The notes under the pieces: generated by a model
Database searches by the model: none
What the model was told of the DNA's origin: nothing
What the model saw: the letters and a program-made list of their open reading frames with translations, nothing else
Shown: positions 1 through 8,604 of the stretch, one piece after another
Layout of the letters: each line of letters starts with the position of its first letter
How positions within the stretch are numbered: position 1 is the stretch's first letter
Translations under genes and position numbers: made by a program
From: Metabacillus_B sp050107715
Lineage (GTDB): Bacteria; Bacillota; Bacilli; Bacillales; Bacillaceae
Direction: 5' to 3'
Assembly (NCBI RefSeq): GCF_050107715.1
Contig: NZ_JBNILN010000011.1
Location: 1 to 64,000, forward strand
DNA: 64,000 nucleotides

Positions 1-126
1 GCAATGAGATGCCCCTGTCTTGAAGGCTGTTCAAAACAGAAATGGACTGCGAACGTTTAGTCATTCAAGAATCCCACCCGTCACACCGTAAGGTAGGGCT
101 TGCGGCTTTAGCCGTGGGAGTCTCAA
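1..126 (+). mobile_element. Right end of an IS200/IS605-family (TnpB) element with omega-RNA-like hairpin
   Basis: Positions 71-120 form the layered stem typical of TnpB element right ends. An outer CCCAC (73-77) pairs with GTGGG (114-118), and an inner CGGC/GCCG stem sits around 103-114. A TCTCAA-type terminus follows. An open frame entering from the left edge stops at 58-60, which fits a tnpB 3' end just before the right end. In this family the 3' end of tnpB and the right end are transcribed as the guide scaffold, so the bases after about 126 would be the guide. The element is cut by the window edge, so this rests on the end structure only. Confidence 0.45.
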
Positions 127-223
127 AAGGTATCTTGTTCTCTCCTGGCAAACGAAAATAAACAACACAAACTTGAGTGCGGAAGAAGCGGCAAAGATGA
201 TCAAGGAAAAATTCCAATTATAG
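92..223 (+). pseudogene. C-terminal fragment of an unidentified CDS next to the IS end
   Basis: A frame open from 92 to the TAG at 221-223 ends in a protein-like helix (NLSAEEAAKMIKEKFQL) with no start or ribosome binding site. It looks like the 3' end of a gene whose 5' part was displaced by the IS200/IS605-type element. It is followed directly by the terminator at 229-258, as a genuine gene end would be. I do not recognise the family, and the upstream half of the frame lies in IS sequence. Confidence 0.3.
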
Positions 224-228
224 GATAG

Positions 229-258
229 AAAAACCGCTTGGATGCCCAAGCGGTTTTT
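229..258. terminator. Bidirectional rho-independent terminator
   Basis: Arms AAAACCGCTTGG and CCAAGCGGTTTT enclose a short loop, with A- and T-runs on both sides. It can end transcription from the left and of the minus-strand symporter gene that stops at 329. Confidence 0.8.
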
Positions 259-328
259 GGTGTTAAATTTACTGCTAATTTATTTGTTATTTTATATAAC
301 ATTTGAACTGTTATTTGAACTACTTACT

Positions 329-1540
329 CTAAAAGTTCCGGACTTTTTTTTCCCATTGGTTCAAGACTGCTGCGTTAGCTGTATTTCCGATTACATTCAA
401 AGCGGTTCTAAATCCATCTGTAAGCCGGTCTACACCAGCAACTAGACCGATGGCAGCTAAAGGTAGATCTGCTGCGGCCAGTACAGTAGTCATCATGATG
501 ATTCCTGCACCGGGAACTCCTGCTGTACTGAACGATACGAGAAGCGCACTGACAAATACCGCCATGATGAGAGAGGGCGTTACAGGCACATCAAACAGCT
601 GCGCAACAAACAAGGCATTAAAGCCTTGAAATACTGCCGCTCCATCCCTTTTAACTGCCGTTCCAAACGGAAGGGCGAAGCTTGCAAGGGTTTTGCTCAT
701 CCCATAGCGGTCCTGGATATTTTCCATTGCCACCGGGAGGGATGCGTTTGAGCTTGCTGTTCCAAAAGCCAGAACAAAAGCGGGCGAAAGACTTTTAAAA
801 AACAAGGCCGGTTTGGCCCCTGCCGCAAAAAGCAAAAGGGCATACAACCCAATCATAAAAAATACCGCCATGATTAACCCGATTACATAAAGGCCTAATT
901 TTGCTACAATATCCAGACCTTGAGTAGCAGCTACGGAGGCAAGGAGGGCAAAGACACCAACCGGTGCAGCCTTTAAAATAATCTCAAGGATTTTGCCTGT
1001 GATCTCATATAAACTTTCAGTAAAGGAAAGAAAGGGACGGCCTTTTTCCTCGCTGATCAAGTTTATGGCTGTACCTATAAGAATCGATGAAATAATGACC
1101 TGCAGCAGGTTTGCCTCTGCAAGAGCCTCAAACGGATTCATCGGGATAATGCTTACCAGCCATTCCAGTATCGACTGGCTTTCCCCGTTTTCAGGTCCAC
1201 CGCCCGGCAAGCCTGTTACCCCGGCTCCCGGCTTAAGCAAAAACGCAATAAGCATGCCAGCCCCCAGGGCAATAATGCTGGTTACGATATAGAGAGGGAT
1301 GAGTTTCGCTGTATATCTTCTGATTTTACCTGTCCCTTTCACACTCGTCAGCCCGATAATGAGAGAGGTAAACACGACCGGCACTACTATAAATTGAATG
1401 AGTCGAATGAAAGCATTGCCGATTGGATTAAATACATATTGATCAGCCGGCTTTACAAATTCCGGGAAGAAGACATTCAGAATCAAGCCGAACGCGATTC
1501 CCGCTGCCAGGCCGATAAGAATACGGGTTGAAAGCTTCAT
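329..1540 (-). CDS. Dicarboxylate/amino acid:cation symporter (DAACS family)
   Basis: A 403-residue integral membrane carrier of the GltP/DctA type that imports C4-dicarboxylates, glutamate or related amino acids with Na+ or H+. The sequence shows about eight hydrophobic segments, the re-entrant-loop serine motif SSNASLP (family SSxxTLP) near residue 275, and the C-terminal substrate/cation motif DRLTDGFRTALNVIGN near residue 370. The ATG at 1540 is preferred over an in-frame TTG three codons earlier, because AAAGG lies about nine bases upstream of the ATG. Monocistronic, with the terminator at 229-258. The exact substrate cannot be read from the sequence. Confidence 0.9.
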   Translation of the reverse strand: MKLSTRILIGLAAGIAFGLILNVFFPEFVKPADQYVFNPIGNAFIRLIQFIVVPVVFTSLIIGLTSVKGTGKIRRYTAKLIPLYIVTSIIALGAGMLIAFLLKPGAGVTGLPGGGPENGESQSILEWLVSIIPMNPFEALAEANLLQVIISSILIGTAINLISEEKGRPFLSFTESLYEITGKILEIILKAAPVGVFALLASVAATQGLDIVAKLGLYVIGLIMAVFFMIGLYALLLFAAGAKPALFFKSLSPAFVLAFGTASSNASLPVAMENIQDRYGMSKTLASFALPFGTAVKRDGAAVFQGFNALFVAQLFDVPVTPSLIMAVFVSALLVSFSTAGVPGAGIIMMTTVLAAADLPLAAIGLVAGVDRLTDGFRTALNVIGNTANAAVLNQWEKKVRNF

Positions 1541-1978
1541 TAAAACCAACCTTTCATATAGAATTAGTTTACATCCAAAAGAATCTTACCACGTATTCTT
1601 CAAAGAATCCCCCAATATGCATCATTTTAGCCTGAACTGCACTTGAGGAGCCTGACAGAAAGCGCATTCAGAACAAAAAGATAAGCGGCCTTCAAGCGGT
1701 CCTCCAGCACAGCATAGAATGACTGCCCTGCTCTGATACCTTTAAGCGGTAAATACAGGGGAATTGGAAGTGGAAGGAAGCTTGCTTTGTCTCCGCTTAA
1801 AAAAAAAGTGCTCAAAGCAACGCTATGAGCACTTCAAGAATGTTCAGTTTTGTCTTAACGAAGCAAAGCTTTCCCTTTCTAAATGAAGACGCAAACCTGC
1901 CGCCCGTTGAGCGGCAGAGCATAGCGAGTCAGGACACAGAGTTCGAAGTAATGGCTGCAGTGTCTGTCAGGAGCTTCT
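1541..1978. other. Intergenic region between symporter gene and beta-oxidation operon
   Basis: No convincing gene. It holds the terminator of the fatty-acid operon (1799-1834) and a perfect hairpin CTGCCGC/GCGGCAG at 1897-1917. The rest is unremarkable; short open frames here lack ribosome binding sites. Confidence 0.6.
1799..1834 (-). terminator. Rho-independent terminator of the fatty-acid degradation operon
   Basis: On the minus strand AAGTGCTCA and TGAGCACTT pair around an 11-base loop and are followed by a run of seven or more T. It lies about 145 bases after the stop codon of the crotonase gene. Confidence 0.75.
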
Positions 1979-2749
1979 TCAGTTCCCTGTAAACTGAGGC
2001 TGGCGCTTTTCGAGAAAGGAAGAAATGCCTTCCTTATGATCGCCCGTTTGCCTCATTTTATATTGGGAGGAGGTTTCAAGGCTAAGGATAGCCTCCAGAT
2101 TTCCTGCGCTTCTGGAGGTAAAGATTCTCTTTGTTTCAATCATGGCAGCTACCGGCTTCTCGAGCCATTCAGAAACCTTTTCTTCAACTGCACTCCTCAT
2201 ATCTCCCGCGGCCATCTGATCAATCAGGCCGGCCTGCAGAGCTTCCTCGGACGACAGTCTCCTGCCCTCCCAAATCATATGCTTCGCTTTGGTTTCTCCC
2301 AGTCTTTTTTCCATAAAGAAATGGCCGCCTCCATCCGGAATTAGCCCAATGCCTATGAAATTCATAGATAAAATGGCCGTTTCATGTGCAATAATATGGT
2401 CGGAAGCTAGGGCAAGACTGAACCCTAAGCCTGCTGCTGCACCGTGGACTGCACTGATGGTAAGCTTAGGCATCGTATAGAGCTCGAGTATCATCTGCGA
2501 GATGGTATGCATAACCGATGAAAAAGCGGATTGATCCATGTCAGACAGCATGGATTTAATGTCGCCTCCTGACGAGAACCCTCTTCCTGCTCCGGATATA
2601 ACCAAAATATCAGCATCACTGTCTCTTACTTCTTTGAAAGCTGCCAGCAATTCGGACAGCATCTCTCCGTCCATTGCGTTTAATACATCAGGTCTGTTTA
2701 ATTCAATTCTGGCAGTACGTCCCTCATAGGCAATCTTAACCGTGTTCAT
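1979..2749 (-). CDS. Enoyl-CoA hydratase/isomerase (crotonase family)
   Basis: 256-residue cytosolic crotonase, last gene of the fatty acid operon, expected to hydrate or isomerise enoyl-CoA intermediates. Oxyanion-hole segments are FSSGGDIK near residue 60 and HGAAAGLG near residue 105. The catalytic segment reads IGLIPDGGG near residue 135. An aspartate there, rather than the two hydratase glutamates, is the pattern of isomerase-type members such as PaaG and enoyl-CoA isomerases, so an isomerase role is possible. The ATG follows AAAAGGGG. It starts 15 bases after the thiolase stop. Confidence 0.85.
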   Translation of the reverse strand: MNTVKIAYEGRTARIELNRPDVLNAMDGEMLSELLAAFKEVRDSDADILVISGAGRGFSSGGDIKSMLSDMDQSAFSSVMHTISQMILELYTMPKLTISAVHGAAAGLGFSLALASDHIIAHETAILSMNFIGIGLIPDGGGHFFMEKRLGETKAKHMIWEGRRLSSEEALQAGLIDQMAAGDMRSAVEEKVSEWLEKPVAAMIETKRIFTSRSAGNLEAILSLETSSQYKMRQTGDHKEGISSFLEKRQPQFTGN

Positions 2750-2763
2750 TGCTTCATCCCCTT

Positions 2764-3915
2764 TTACATTCTTTCAATGATCGTGGCGACAGCCATTCCG
2801 TGGCCGATGCAAATCGTCACCAAGCCAAGGCGGCCGTTTCTCCGCTCCAGTTCGTGCAGCAGGGTCGCCATCAGCTTGACACCAGTTGCCCCCAGCGGAT
2901 GACCGAGTGCAATAGCCCCGCCATTAACATTTACTTTCTCTTTATGTGCCTCCAATTCCTTCATCCAAGCTAAAACGACCGGTGCAAATGCTTCATTAAT
3001 TTCAACTAAGTCGATATCATCAAGTGTCATTCCCGCTTTTTGGAGTACCTTTTTAGTAGCTGGGATCACGCCATCGAGCATGAGAATCGGATCTGATCCG
3101 ACCACCGCATTTGCGAGGATTCTGGCACGGGGCTTGAACCCGAGATCCAGCGCCTTTGATTTTTCCATTAGAAGGATCGCTGCTGCACCATCACTCATTT
3201 GGCTCGCATTTCCAGCTGTAATACGCCCATTGTCTTTAAAGACGGGCTTCAGGGCGGATAATGCCTCAAGCGAAGTATCTGCACGGGGCCCTTCATCCTG
3301 TGTGACCGTGATGTTTTTTCCTTCCTTATCGATTCCCGGAACAGGAGCTATTTCCTGATCAAACCGACCGGATTTTTGTGCATCAAGCGCTTTTTGGTGG
3401 CTTCGCAAAGAGTAACGGTCCAGCTCCTCTCTCGTAAGACCGTATTTTTCAGCAATCAGCTCCGCAGACACTCCTTGATGAACGAACTCGTATTTTTCCT
3501 TTAAAGACCTCGGGATGGTTTGTTCATTCCCGTCGCTTAAGATGGGAACCTTGGACATGCTCTCTACCCCTGCCGCTACTGTTATGTCCATGTCCCCGGA
3601 TGTAATCTCCTGGCAGGCAAATTGGATCGCCTGAAGCCCTGAGCCGCACATCCTGTTGAGCTGGACAGAGGGAACCGCTACCGGAAACCCTGCATCAAGC
3701 GAAGCAAGACGTCCGATATTCAGCCCCTGCTCCCCAATCGGGCTTACACATCCCATAACTATATCCTCAATAAAAGCGGGGTTTAAATTGGAACGGGCTG
3801 TTAACTCCTTTAACATTCCCGATGCGAGGTGCACAGGGTGCGTGTTCCGGTAAACCCCATTCCTTCTTCCTGCAGGGGTTCGTACCGCCTCTATAATGAC
3901 TGCTTCTCTGTTCAT
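2764..3915 (-). CDS. Acetyl-CoA acyltransferase (thiolase)
   Basis: 383-residue thiolase that cleaves 3-ketoacyl-CoA with CoA in the last step of beta-oxidation. The acyl-accepting cysteine is in LNRMCGSGLQA near residue 88. The catalytic histidine is in NGGAIALGHPLGATG near residue 340, and the second cysteine is in TICIGHGMA near residue 370. The ATG overlaps the stop codon of the upstream dehydrogenase as ATGA, so the two are translationally coupled. Length and motifs are normal for a FadA/acetyl-CoA acetyltransferase. Chain-length preference cannot be read. Confidence 0.92.
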   Translation of the reverse strand: MNREAVIIEAVRTPAGRRNGVYRNTHPVHLASGMLKELTARSNLNPAFIEDIVMGCVSPIGEQGLNIGRLASLDAGFPVAVPSVQLNRMCGSGLQAIQFACQEITSGDMDITVAAGVESMSKVPILSDGNEQTIPRSLKEKYEFVHQGVSAELIAEKYGLTREELDRYSLRSHQKALDAQKSGRFDQEIAPVPGIDKEGKNITVTQDEGPRADTSLEALSALKPVFKDNGRITAGNASQMSDGAAAILLMEKSKALDLGFKPRARILANAVVGSDPILMLDGVIPATKKVLQKAGMTLDDIDLVEINEAFAPVVLAWMKELEAHKEKVNVNGGAIALGHPLGATGVKLMATLLHELERRNGRLGLVTICIGHGMAVATIIERM

Positions 3916-4787
3916 CGCTTACTCGTCTCCCTTTGCTCCTTATAATTGTAGAAGCCTTTTCCGGATTTCCGCCCAAAATGACCCGCTTCGACCAGCTTCC
4001 TTAATATCTGAGGGGGCAAAAACCGTTCGCCGTAAGCTGCAGCCAGTCCCTCACTGACAAACAGCATCGTATCAAGTCCTACTAAATCTGCCAGTTCAAG
4101 CGGTCCCATCGGATAGTTCAGCCCAAGCCGGATTGCTTTATCGATATCCTCCGGACCGGCCACATGTTCTTCATGCATTCTTATGCACTCCAGCATATGT
4201 GCAGTAAGCGCTCTTGTCGTGACAAATCCCTGCCTGTCCTTAACCAGAACCGTCTCCTTGCCAATTTCCCGGGAAACGTTCTGTACAGCTTCAATGGTTT
4301 CAGCGTTTGTTTCTTCACCCTGCACAATCTCAATCAGCCTCATGACCGGGGCAGGATTAAACCAGTGCATTCCCAGTACTTTCTCCGGGCGGCTTGTGGC
4401 GGACGCAATGGCTGTTACACTTAATTCTGACGTATTTGTTGCTAATATCGCCTCTGGAGGAGCGAGTCGGTCAAGCTCTTCAAAGACCAGCTTCTTCAAC
4501 GTCATGGATTCCGGAACGGCTTCAATAACCAGTTCCGCATCCTTAACAGCAGAGCAGACATCATGAACAGGCCGGATGTTCTCCATTGCTGCAATCACTT
4601 CGTGCTCCTCCATTGTTCCTGCTTTGACCAACCGTTTTAAGCTCTTTTCAATCGATGCCTCCGCCTTCTTTAACGCTTCTTTTGAAGAGTCATAGAGAGC
4701 AGCCTGCTTGCCCCCCATAGCCAGAGACTGAGCAATTCCACTTCCCATCAGCCCGGCTCCGATGACAGCTGTATTCTTTAATCCCAT
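3912..4787 (-). CDS. 3-hydroxyacyl-CoA dehydrogenase (3-hydroxybutyryl-CoA dehydrogenase type)
   Basis: 291-residue single-function NAD-dependent dehydrogenase that oxidises L-3-hydroxyacyl-CoA. The N-terminal Rossmann motif is VIGAGLMGSGIA, the catalytic His-containing stretch is GMHWFNPAPVM near residue 140, and the C-terminal helical domain carries NYPMGPLELADLVGLD. The size matches MmgB/Hbd enzymes rather than the large FadB fusion. AGGGGGAAG precedes the ATG. The stop overlaps the thiolase start by four bases. Confidence 0.93.
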   Translation of the reverse strand: MGLKNTAVIGAGLMGSGIAQSLAMGGKQAALYDSSKEALKKAEASIEKSLKRLVKAGTMEEHEVIAAMENIRPVHDVCSAVKDAELVIEAVPESMTLKKLVFEELDRLAPPEAILATNTSELSVTAIASATSRPEKVLGMHWFNPAPVMRLIEIVQGEETNAETIEAVQNVSREIGKETVLVKDRQGFVTTRALTAHMLECIRMHEEHVAGPEDIDKAIRLGLNYPMGPLELADLVGLDTMLFVSEGLAAAYGERFLPPQILRKLVEAGHFGRKSGKGFYNYKEQRETSKR

Positions 4788-4805
4788 CTGTCTTCCCCCT
4801 AAGTT

Positions 4806-5953
4806 TTACAATCCCATCCGTTTAGCGATAATGGACTTCATAATTTCGTTTGTTCCGGCGTAGATCGCCATCACCGGGATATCCCGGTATCGTCTGGCCA
4901 CTTCATACTCTTCCATGTAGCCATATCCTCCATGTAGCTGCATCCCTTCTCCTGCGACCCGTTTAGCCATATCTGTAAGCCACCATTTAGCCATAGAAAC
5001 CTTTTGAACGGCATCCTTCCCCTCCATATGGTCCTGAATGGCTTCGCTTAAAAAGGAACGCCCGATTTGCACCTCAGTGGCCATTTCAGCAAGACGGAAC
5101 TGGATGGTCTGAAGCTTGCTGATCGGATTTCCAAACGCCTCCCTTTCCTTTACATAGGAGGTCGTAAGCTCTAAAATTCTCTCAGCAGATGCCTGTGCGC
5201 AAATCCCTGCCAGAAGACGCTCCTGCTGCAGCATTTTCATCAAATAGTAAAAGCCCTTTCCTTCTTCTCCCAGAAGGTTTTCTGCGGGCACCATCGCGTC
5301 CTCAAAAAATAATTCTGCCGTATCCTGTGCGTGCAGACCAACCTTGTCCAGCTTTTTGCCTTTATGAAAACCAACCGTATCTTTCTCTACAACGAGCAGG
5401 CTGATTCCTTTATGCGCCGGGACAGCGTTCGGATTTGTTTTGCAAACCACTAAGACGATGTCCGCATGGATGCCGTTTGTAATAAATGTTTTCTGCCCGT
5501 TTAGCCTGTAGCAGCTTCCCTCCCGCACGGCAGAGGTTTGGATCCCGGCAAGGTCAGACCCCGCTCCGGGCTCGGTCATCGCAATCGCCGCAATAATATC
5601 TCCGCTCACACAGCCCGGAAGCCAGCGCTGCTTTTGCCCACGGGTTCCATACTCATTAATATAGGGAACCGTAATATCGCTATGCAGACCGAATCCTATG
5701 AGGCTTGAACCAATCTTCTCCATCTCTTCATTTGCAATGGCCGTGTATCCGAAATCTGCATTCAATCCTCCGAATTCTTCATCCACCCAGGGGCACAAAA
5801 ACCCCTCTCTTCCGGCCTTTATCCAGAAGGACCTTGGAATCATCTTTCTTTCTCCCACTGGTCATAATAGGGAGCGGCTTCCTTTTGCAGAAATTTCTTC
5901 AGCGATTTTCTGAATATCGCATGCTCCTCTTTTATAAATGCAGGTGCTGTCAT
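4806..5953 (-). pseudogene. Acyl-CoA dehydrogenase, split by a -1 frameshift near its N-terminus
   Basis: FAD-dependent acyl-CoA dehydrogenase, the first oxidation step of this beta-oxidation operon. A 37-residue N-terminal part (ATG at 5953 after GAGAGGATGG, stop at 5840-5842) ends in ...YYDQWEKER. The remaining 345 or so residues continue in another frame from an ATG at 5843. One missing A between AGA and ATG explains the break. The large part is intact: AMTEPGAGSDLAG (FAD/substrate loop), QLHGGYGYMEEYEVARRYRD and the catalytic glutamate in YAGTNEIM. Stop and downstream ATG overlap, so reinitiation could still give a nearly complete protein. A sequencing error is equally possible. Confidence 0.8.
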
Positions 5954-5972
5954 TCCTATTCCATCCTCTCTG

Positions 5973-7532
5973 CTAAGCTTTCGTCTGACCGGCCAGCTGC
6001 TCCCTCAGCAGGAATTTCTGAATTTTCCCGCTCGCATTCCTCGGAAGCTCATGAGTGAAAATATACTTGCGGGGACGTTTATACGCGGCAATCCTGTCAC
6101 TGTTTTTGCAGAAATTCTCCAGGTCTTCCTCCGTCAAAGCCGCGTTCTTCCTAACGATATACGCAACAACTGTTTCTCCCCATTTTTCATGCGGTTCGCC
6201 CAGAACGGCTGCATCAAGCACCCCTTCGTGTTCATGGAGCGCATCCTCTACCTCACGGGGGTATACATTTTCACCGCCGCTGATGATCATATCGTCGACC
6301 CGGTCTGCAACGTATAAATATCCATCTCTATCCAGATAGCCGAGGTCGCCTGAATGATACCAGCCTTTATAAAGCGCCTTTTCACTCGCTTCCGGCCGTT
6401 GATGGTAACCGGCCATCACAGAGGGACCTTTTACTAAGATTTCTCCAACCTGATAGGGCTCAAGACGGTCTTCCGGTTCAGATGGGCCATCTTCCTTTGG
6501 GGTTACGATAATCAGTTCATGTCCAAAACAAACTCTTCCTGCTGAACCTGCCTTGGCCAGCTGTTCATCCTCTGCAAGGAAAGTCACGGCAGGTCCCATT
6601 TCTGTCATTCCATACGCTTGAACGAGATCGATTCCGGCTGTCTCCTTCAGCGCTTTTACAAGAACAGGCGCCATGGGAGCCGCCCCATACAGACCGACCC
6701 TCATGCTGGTGAAGTCCGCTGAATTCAGCTCTTCCTGAAGAAGCATATTCCACATGGTTGGCGCTCCGAACATGATGGTAATCTGTTCCTTTTTGATGAC
6801 TTCCAAAACTTTTACTGGGTCAAAATGATGAATGATCACGTTTTTTGCACCGATCAGGACTCTCGGGAGAAAACAGCAATGGAGCTCAGCACAATGGAAC
6901 ATGGGAGCCGCCGTAAGTCCGCAGTCGTTCGGTGACAGCCTCAATGCCATCGCACATACCATAGCCTGATCAATCATATCCCGGTGCCGATGCAGGACTC
7001 CCTTCGGCCTGCCGGTTGTACCGCTTGTATACATAATGGCGTATAAATCATTCTCGGACACTTCTGTCTTGATTTCTGAAAAAGGAGCTTTTTTAAGCTC
7101 ATCATAAAAATAGGCAGCATATTCCGGCGGTCTGGAATCGATGGACCAGAATAGCGTAAAGGGGAACTGTTCCTGAAGACTATCAATCTCTGGAGCGAGA
7201 GCGCTTTCGAACAAAACGAGTTTAGGAGTGCAGTCTGTCAGAATATAGGCAATTTCCTGCTGCTTCAGCCTGAAATTAATCGGGTTCAAAACCGCCCCGA
7301 GTTTGGCACAGGCGAAAAATACCGTTGCCAGTTCAGCACAATTAAAAAGGCAAGTCGATACCCGATCCCCTTTTTTCACTCCGGCATTAGCCATTGCGTT
7401 TGCACATTGGTTAACCTCTTTTTGCCACTCGGTAAACGTTCGCCTGATGCCGCGTGAAACATCTGCCAGCGCCTCTTTATCCCTTCCTTTTTCAACCGCC
7501 AGGTCAAAAAGCTTCCCGATTGATGAATACAT
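5973..7532 (-). CDS. Fatty-acid/long-chain acyl-CoA ligase (ANL superfamily)
   Basis: 519-residue acyl-CoA synthetase, first gene of the fatty acid operon. It activates a carboxylic acid with ATP and CoA. The phosphate loop is YTSGTTGRPKG near residue 170 and the adenine motif is QAYGMTEMGP near residue 310. The hinge region is GWYHSGDLGYLDRDG near residue 395 with ISGGENVYPREVE after it. The C-terminal lysine is in NASGKIQKFLLRE. GGAGGGG precedes the ATG. The broken acyl-CoA dehydrogenase gene starts 19 bases after its stop. Chain length is not readable, so it could also serve medium-chain or aromatic acids. Confidence 0.9.
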   Translation of the reverse strand: MYSSIGKLFDLAVEKGRDKEALADVSRGIRRTFTEWQKEVNQCANAMANAGVKKGDRVSTCLFNCAELATVFFACAKLGAVLNPINFRLKQQEIAYILTDCTPKLVLFESALAPEIDSLQEQFPFTLFWSIDSRPPEYAAYFYDELKKAPFSEIKTEVSENDLYAIMYTSGTTGRPKGVLHRHRDMIDQAMVCAMALRLSPNDCGLTAAPMFHCAELHCCFLPRVLIGAKNVIIHHFDPVKVLEVIKKEQITIMFGAPTMWNMLLQEELNSADFTSMRVGLYGAAPMAPVLVKALKETAGIDLVQAYGMTEMGPAVTFLAEDEQLAKAGSAGRVCFGHELIIVTPKEDGPSEPEDRLEPYQVGEILVKGPSVMAGYHQRPEASEKALYKGWYHSGDLGYLDRDGYLYVADRVDDMIISGGENVYPREVEDALHEHEGVLDAAVLGEPHEKWGETVVAYIVRKNAALTEEDLENFCKNSDRIAAYKRPRKYIFTHELPRNASGKIQKFLLREQLAGQTKA

Positions 7533-7743
7533 CCTATCCCCTCCGATAATTTGAAATCGCTTTCATTTTTGTGCGCAATCAAAACAGCTCTCTTTATACT
7601 TTTCTATCACCATACAATATTCCTCCTTTTTTGGAGGGCAAAATTAGAGGGAAGCCAATGGGATCGTAAAGCTCGTGAAGGAGCAGTCCAGACGGGGCAC
7701 CCTTCCCGCTGGAGTACCGCCTTTTGGCTTCAAGCATTAACTT

Positions 7744-7777
7744 AGCAAGGGAGACACTGGAATGCGTCTTCCTTGCT
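7744..7777. other. Strong 12-bp hairpin after the acetyltransferase gene
   Basis: AGCAAGGGAGAC pairs with GTCTTCCTTGCT (one G-T) around a 10-base loop. It lies 30 to 65 bases beyond the stop of the minus-strand acetyltransferase but has no T-run. It may be an RNA stabiliser, a factor-dependent end, or a relic of an intergenic repeat. The rest of 7533-7808 shows nothing else. Confidence 0.45.
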
Positions 7778-7808
7778 GGATTGATGTTTCCTTTAAGACA
7801 GCCCTGTC

Positions 7809-8249
7809 TCAAATCAAATGCTTCATCATCAAAACTTGGAGCCCTTTATTCCGATCATTGTAAGTATAGCCTGCTTCTTTAAAGCCGAGGTGCTCATAAT
7901 AGGGCTTGTTTGAAGCTTTTGTTGTGCACCACAGCCCGCTGATTCCTAATTGTGCCAGCAGGTTTTCCCCGAAAAGAATAAGCGTCTGTCCCCTCAATTC
8001 GTTTCTGTGGTCAGGATCAATTGCGAGACCCCTCAGACGGTACATTCCATCCCCTTTAATTTTAGTATGCTGTTCCTGGTAGAAGGAAGCCGCTCCTACG
8101 AGCTGATCCTGTGCATATGCCCCTATATGAATGGTCTCATGATTCTCATCACCATCGTATTTACACTCCTCCAGTGGTGTCACAGGCAAAATAACCCGCT
8201 GCCGAAGCGCTGCTGCGTCTGCAGAATGAATCTGTTTAATTTCAAACAT
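7809..8249 (-). CDS. GNAT family N-acetyltransferase
   Basis: 146-residue acetyl-CoA-dependent acyltransferase of the GNAT fold; substrate unknown. The N-terminus (LRQRVILPVTPLEECKYDGD) is typical of a small-molecule GNAT subgroup. The acetyl-CoA site is RLRGLAIDPDHRNELRGQ around residues 70-88, where the usual Q/RxxGxG/A loop is loosely kept. The C-terminal YYEHLGFKEAG is the classic last motif. AGGGGG precedes the ATG. Single gene, no visible pathway neighbours. Confidence 0.8.
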   Translation of the reverse strand: MFEIKQIHSADAAALRQRVILPVTPLEECKYDGDENHETIHIGAYAQDQLVGAASFYQEQHTKIKGDGMYRLRGLAIDPDHRNELRGQTLILFGENLLAQLGISGLWCTTKASNKPYYEHLGFKEAGYTYNDRNKGLQVLMMKHLI

Positions 8250-8409
8250 AATCTATGCCCCCTGTCCCTTTTAGTAAAAACCGAAAGGAAGTATTAGTTT
8301 AAAAGACGTTAGGCAGGTTGTAAAGTTACAGATTGATATTCAAAGTCTTCTAAAGTCTGCCTATCGAGAAAAAAGGCTCTTCCCTTTTACGTTTGGTTTA
8401 TTGCCCCTG

Positions 8410-8515
8410 ATTTCCGCTTCTCGCTGCCTGAGCGGCTTGCGGCGGAAGGTGCCTGACGTCAGCGGGACAGGTGAGACCCCGCATGGGAAGAGGCTCGCCG
8501 GCCCGCCCATCCGGC
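8410..8515. repeat. Copy of a dispersed GC-rich intergenic repeat (partial)
   Basis: The core CAGCGGGACAGGTGAGACC followed by CCGCATG...GGAGGCTC-like sequence is shared with the copy at 40620-40680. Related sequence lies at 40740-40915 and 45478-45625. It is GC-rich, largely self-complementary and non-coding. The outer arms are missing in this copy. Confidence 0.6.
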
Positions 8516-8525
8516 TTTTTTTCCA

Positions 8526-8554
8526 CAAAGAAACCCCCGGTCACATCGGGGGTA
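8526..8554 (-). terminator. hemZ: Rho-independent terminator of hemZ
   Basis: On the minus strand ACCCCCG and CGGGGGT pair around a 7-base loop and are followed by TTTCTTT. Located 50 bases after the hemZ stop. Confidence 0.8.
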
Positions 8555-8604
8555 ATCCACTCCTATATTTTTTTGGAATAGGACTATTTAGACAGCCCCT
8601 GCCT

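Larger units (their letters stand above)
8250..8604. other. Intergenic region: palindromic repeat copy and hemZ terminator
   Basis: Contains a degraded copy of a dispersed GC-rich palindromic repeat (about 8410-8515) and the hemZ terminator at 8526-8554. No gene is seen. Confidence 0.6.

Noticed and set aside
4183..4566. 127-codon frame opposite the hydroxyacyl-CoA dehydrogenase
   Set aside because: Antisense shadow of a well-conserved gene.
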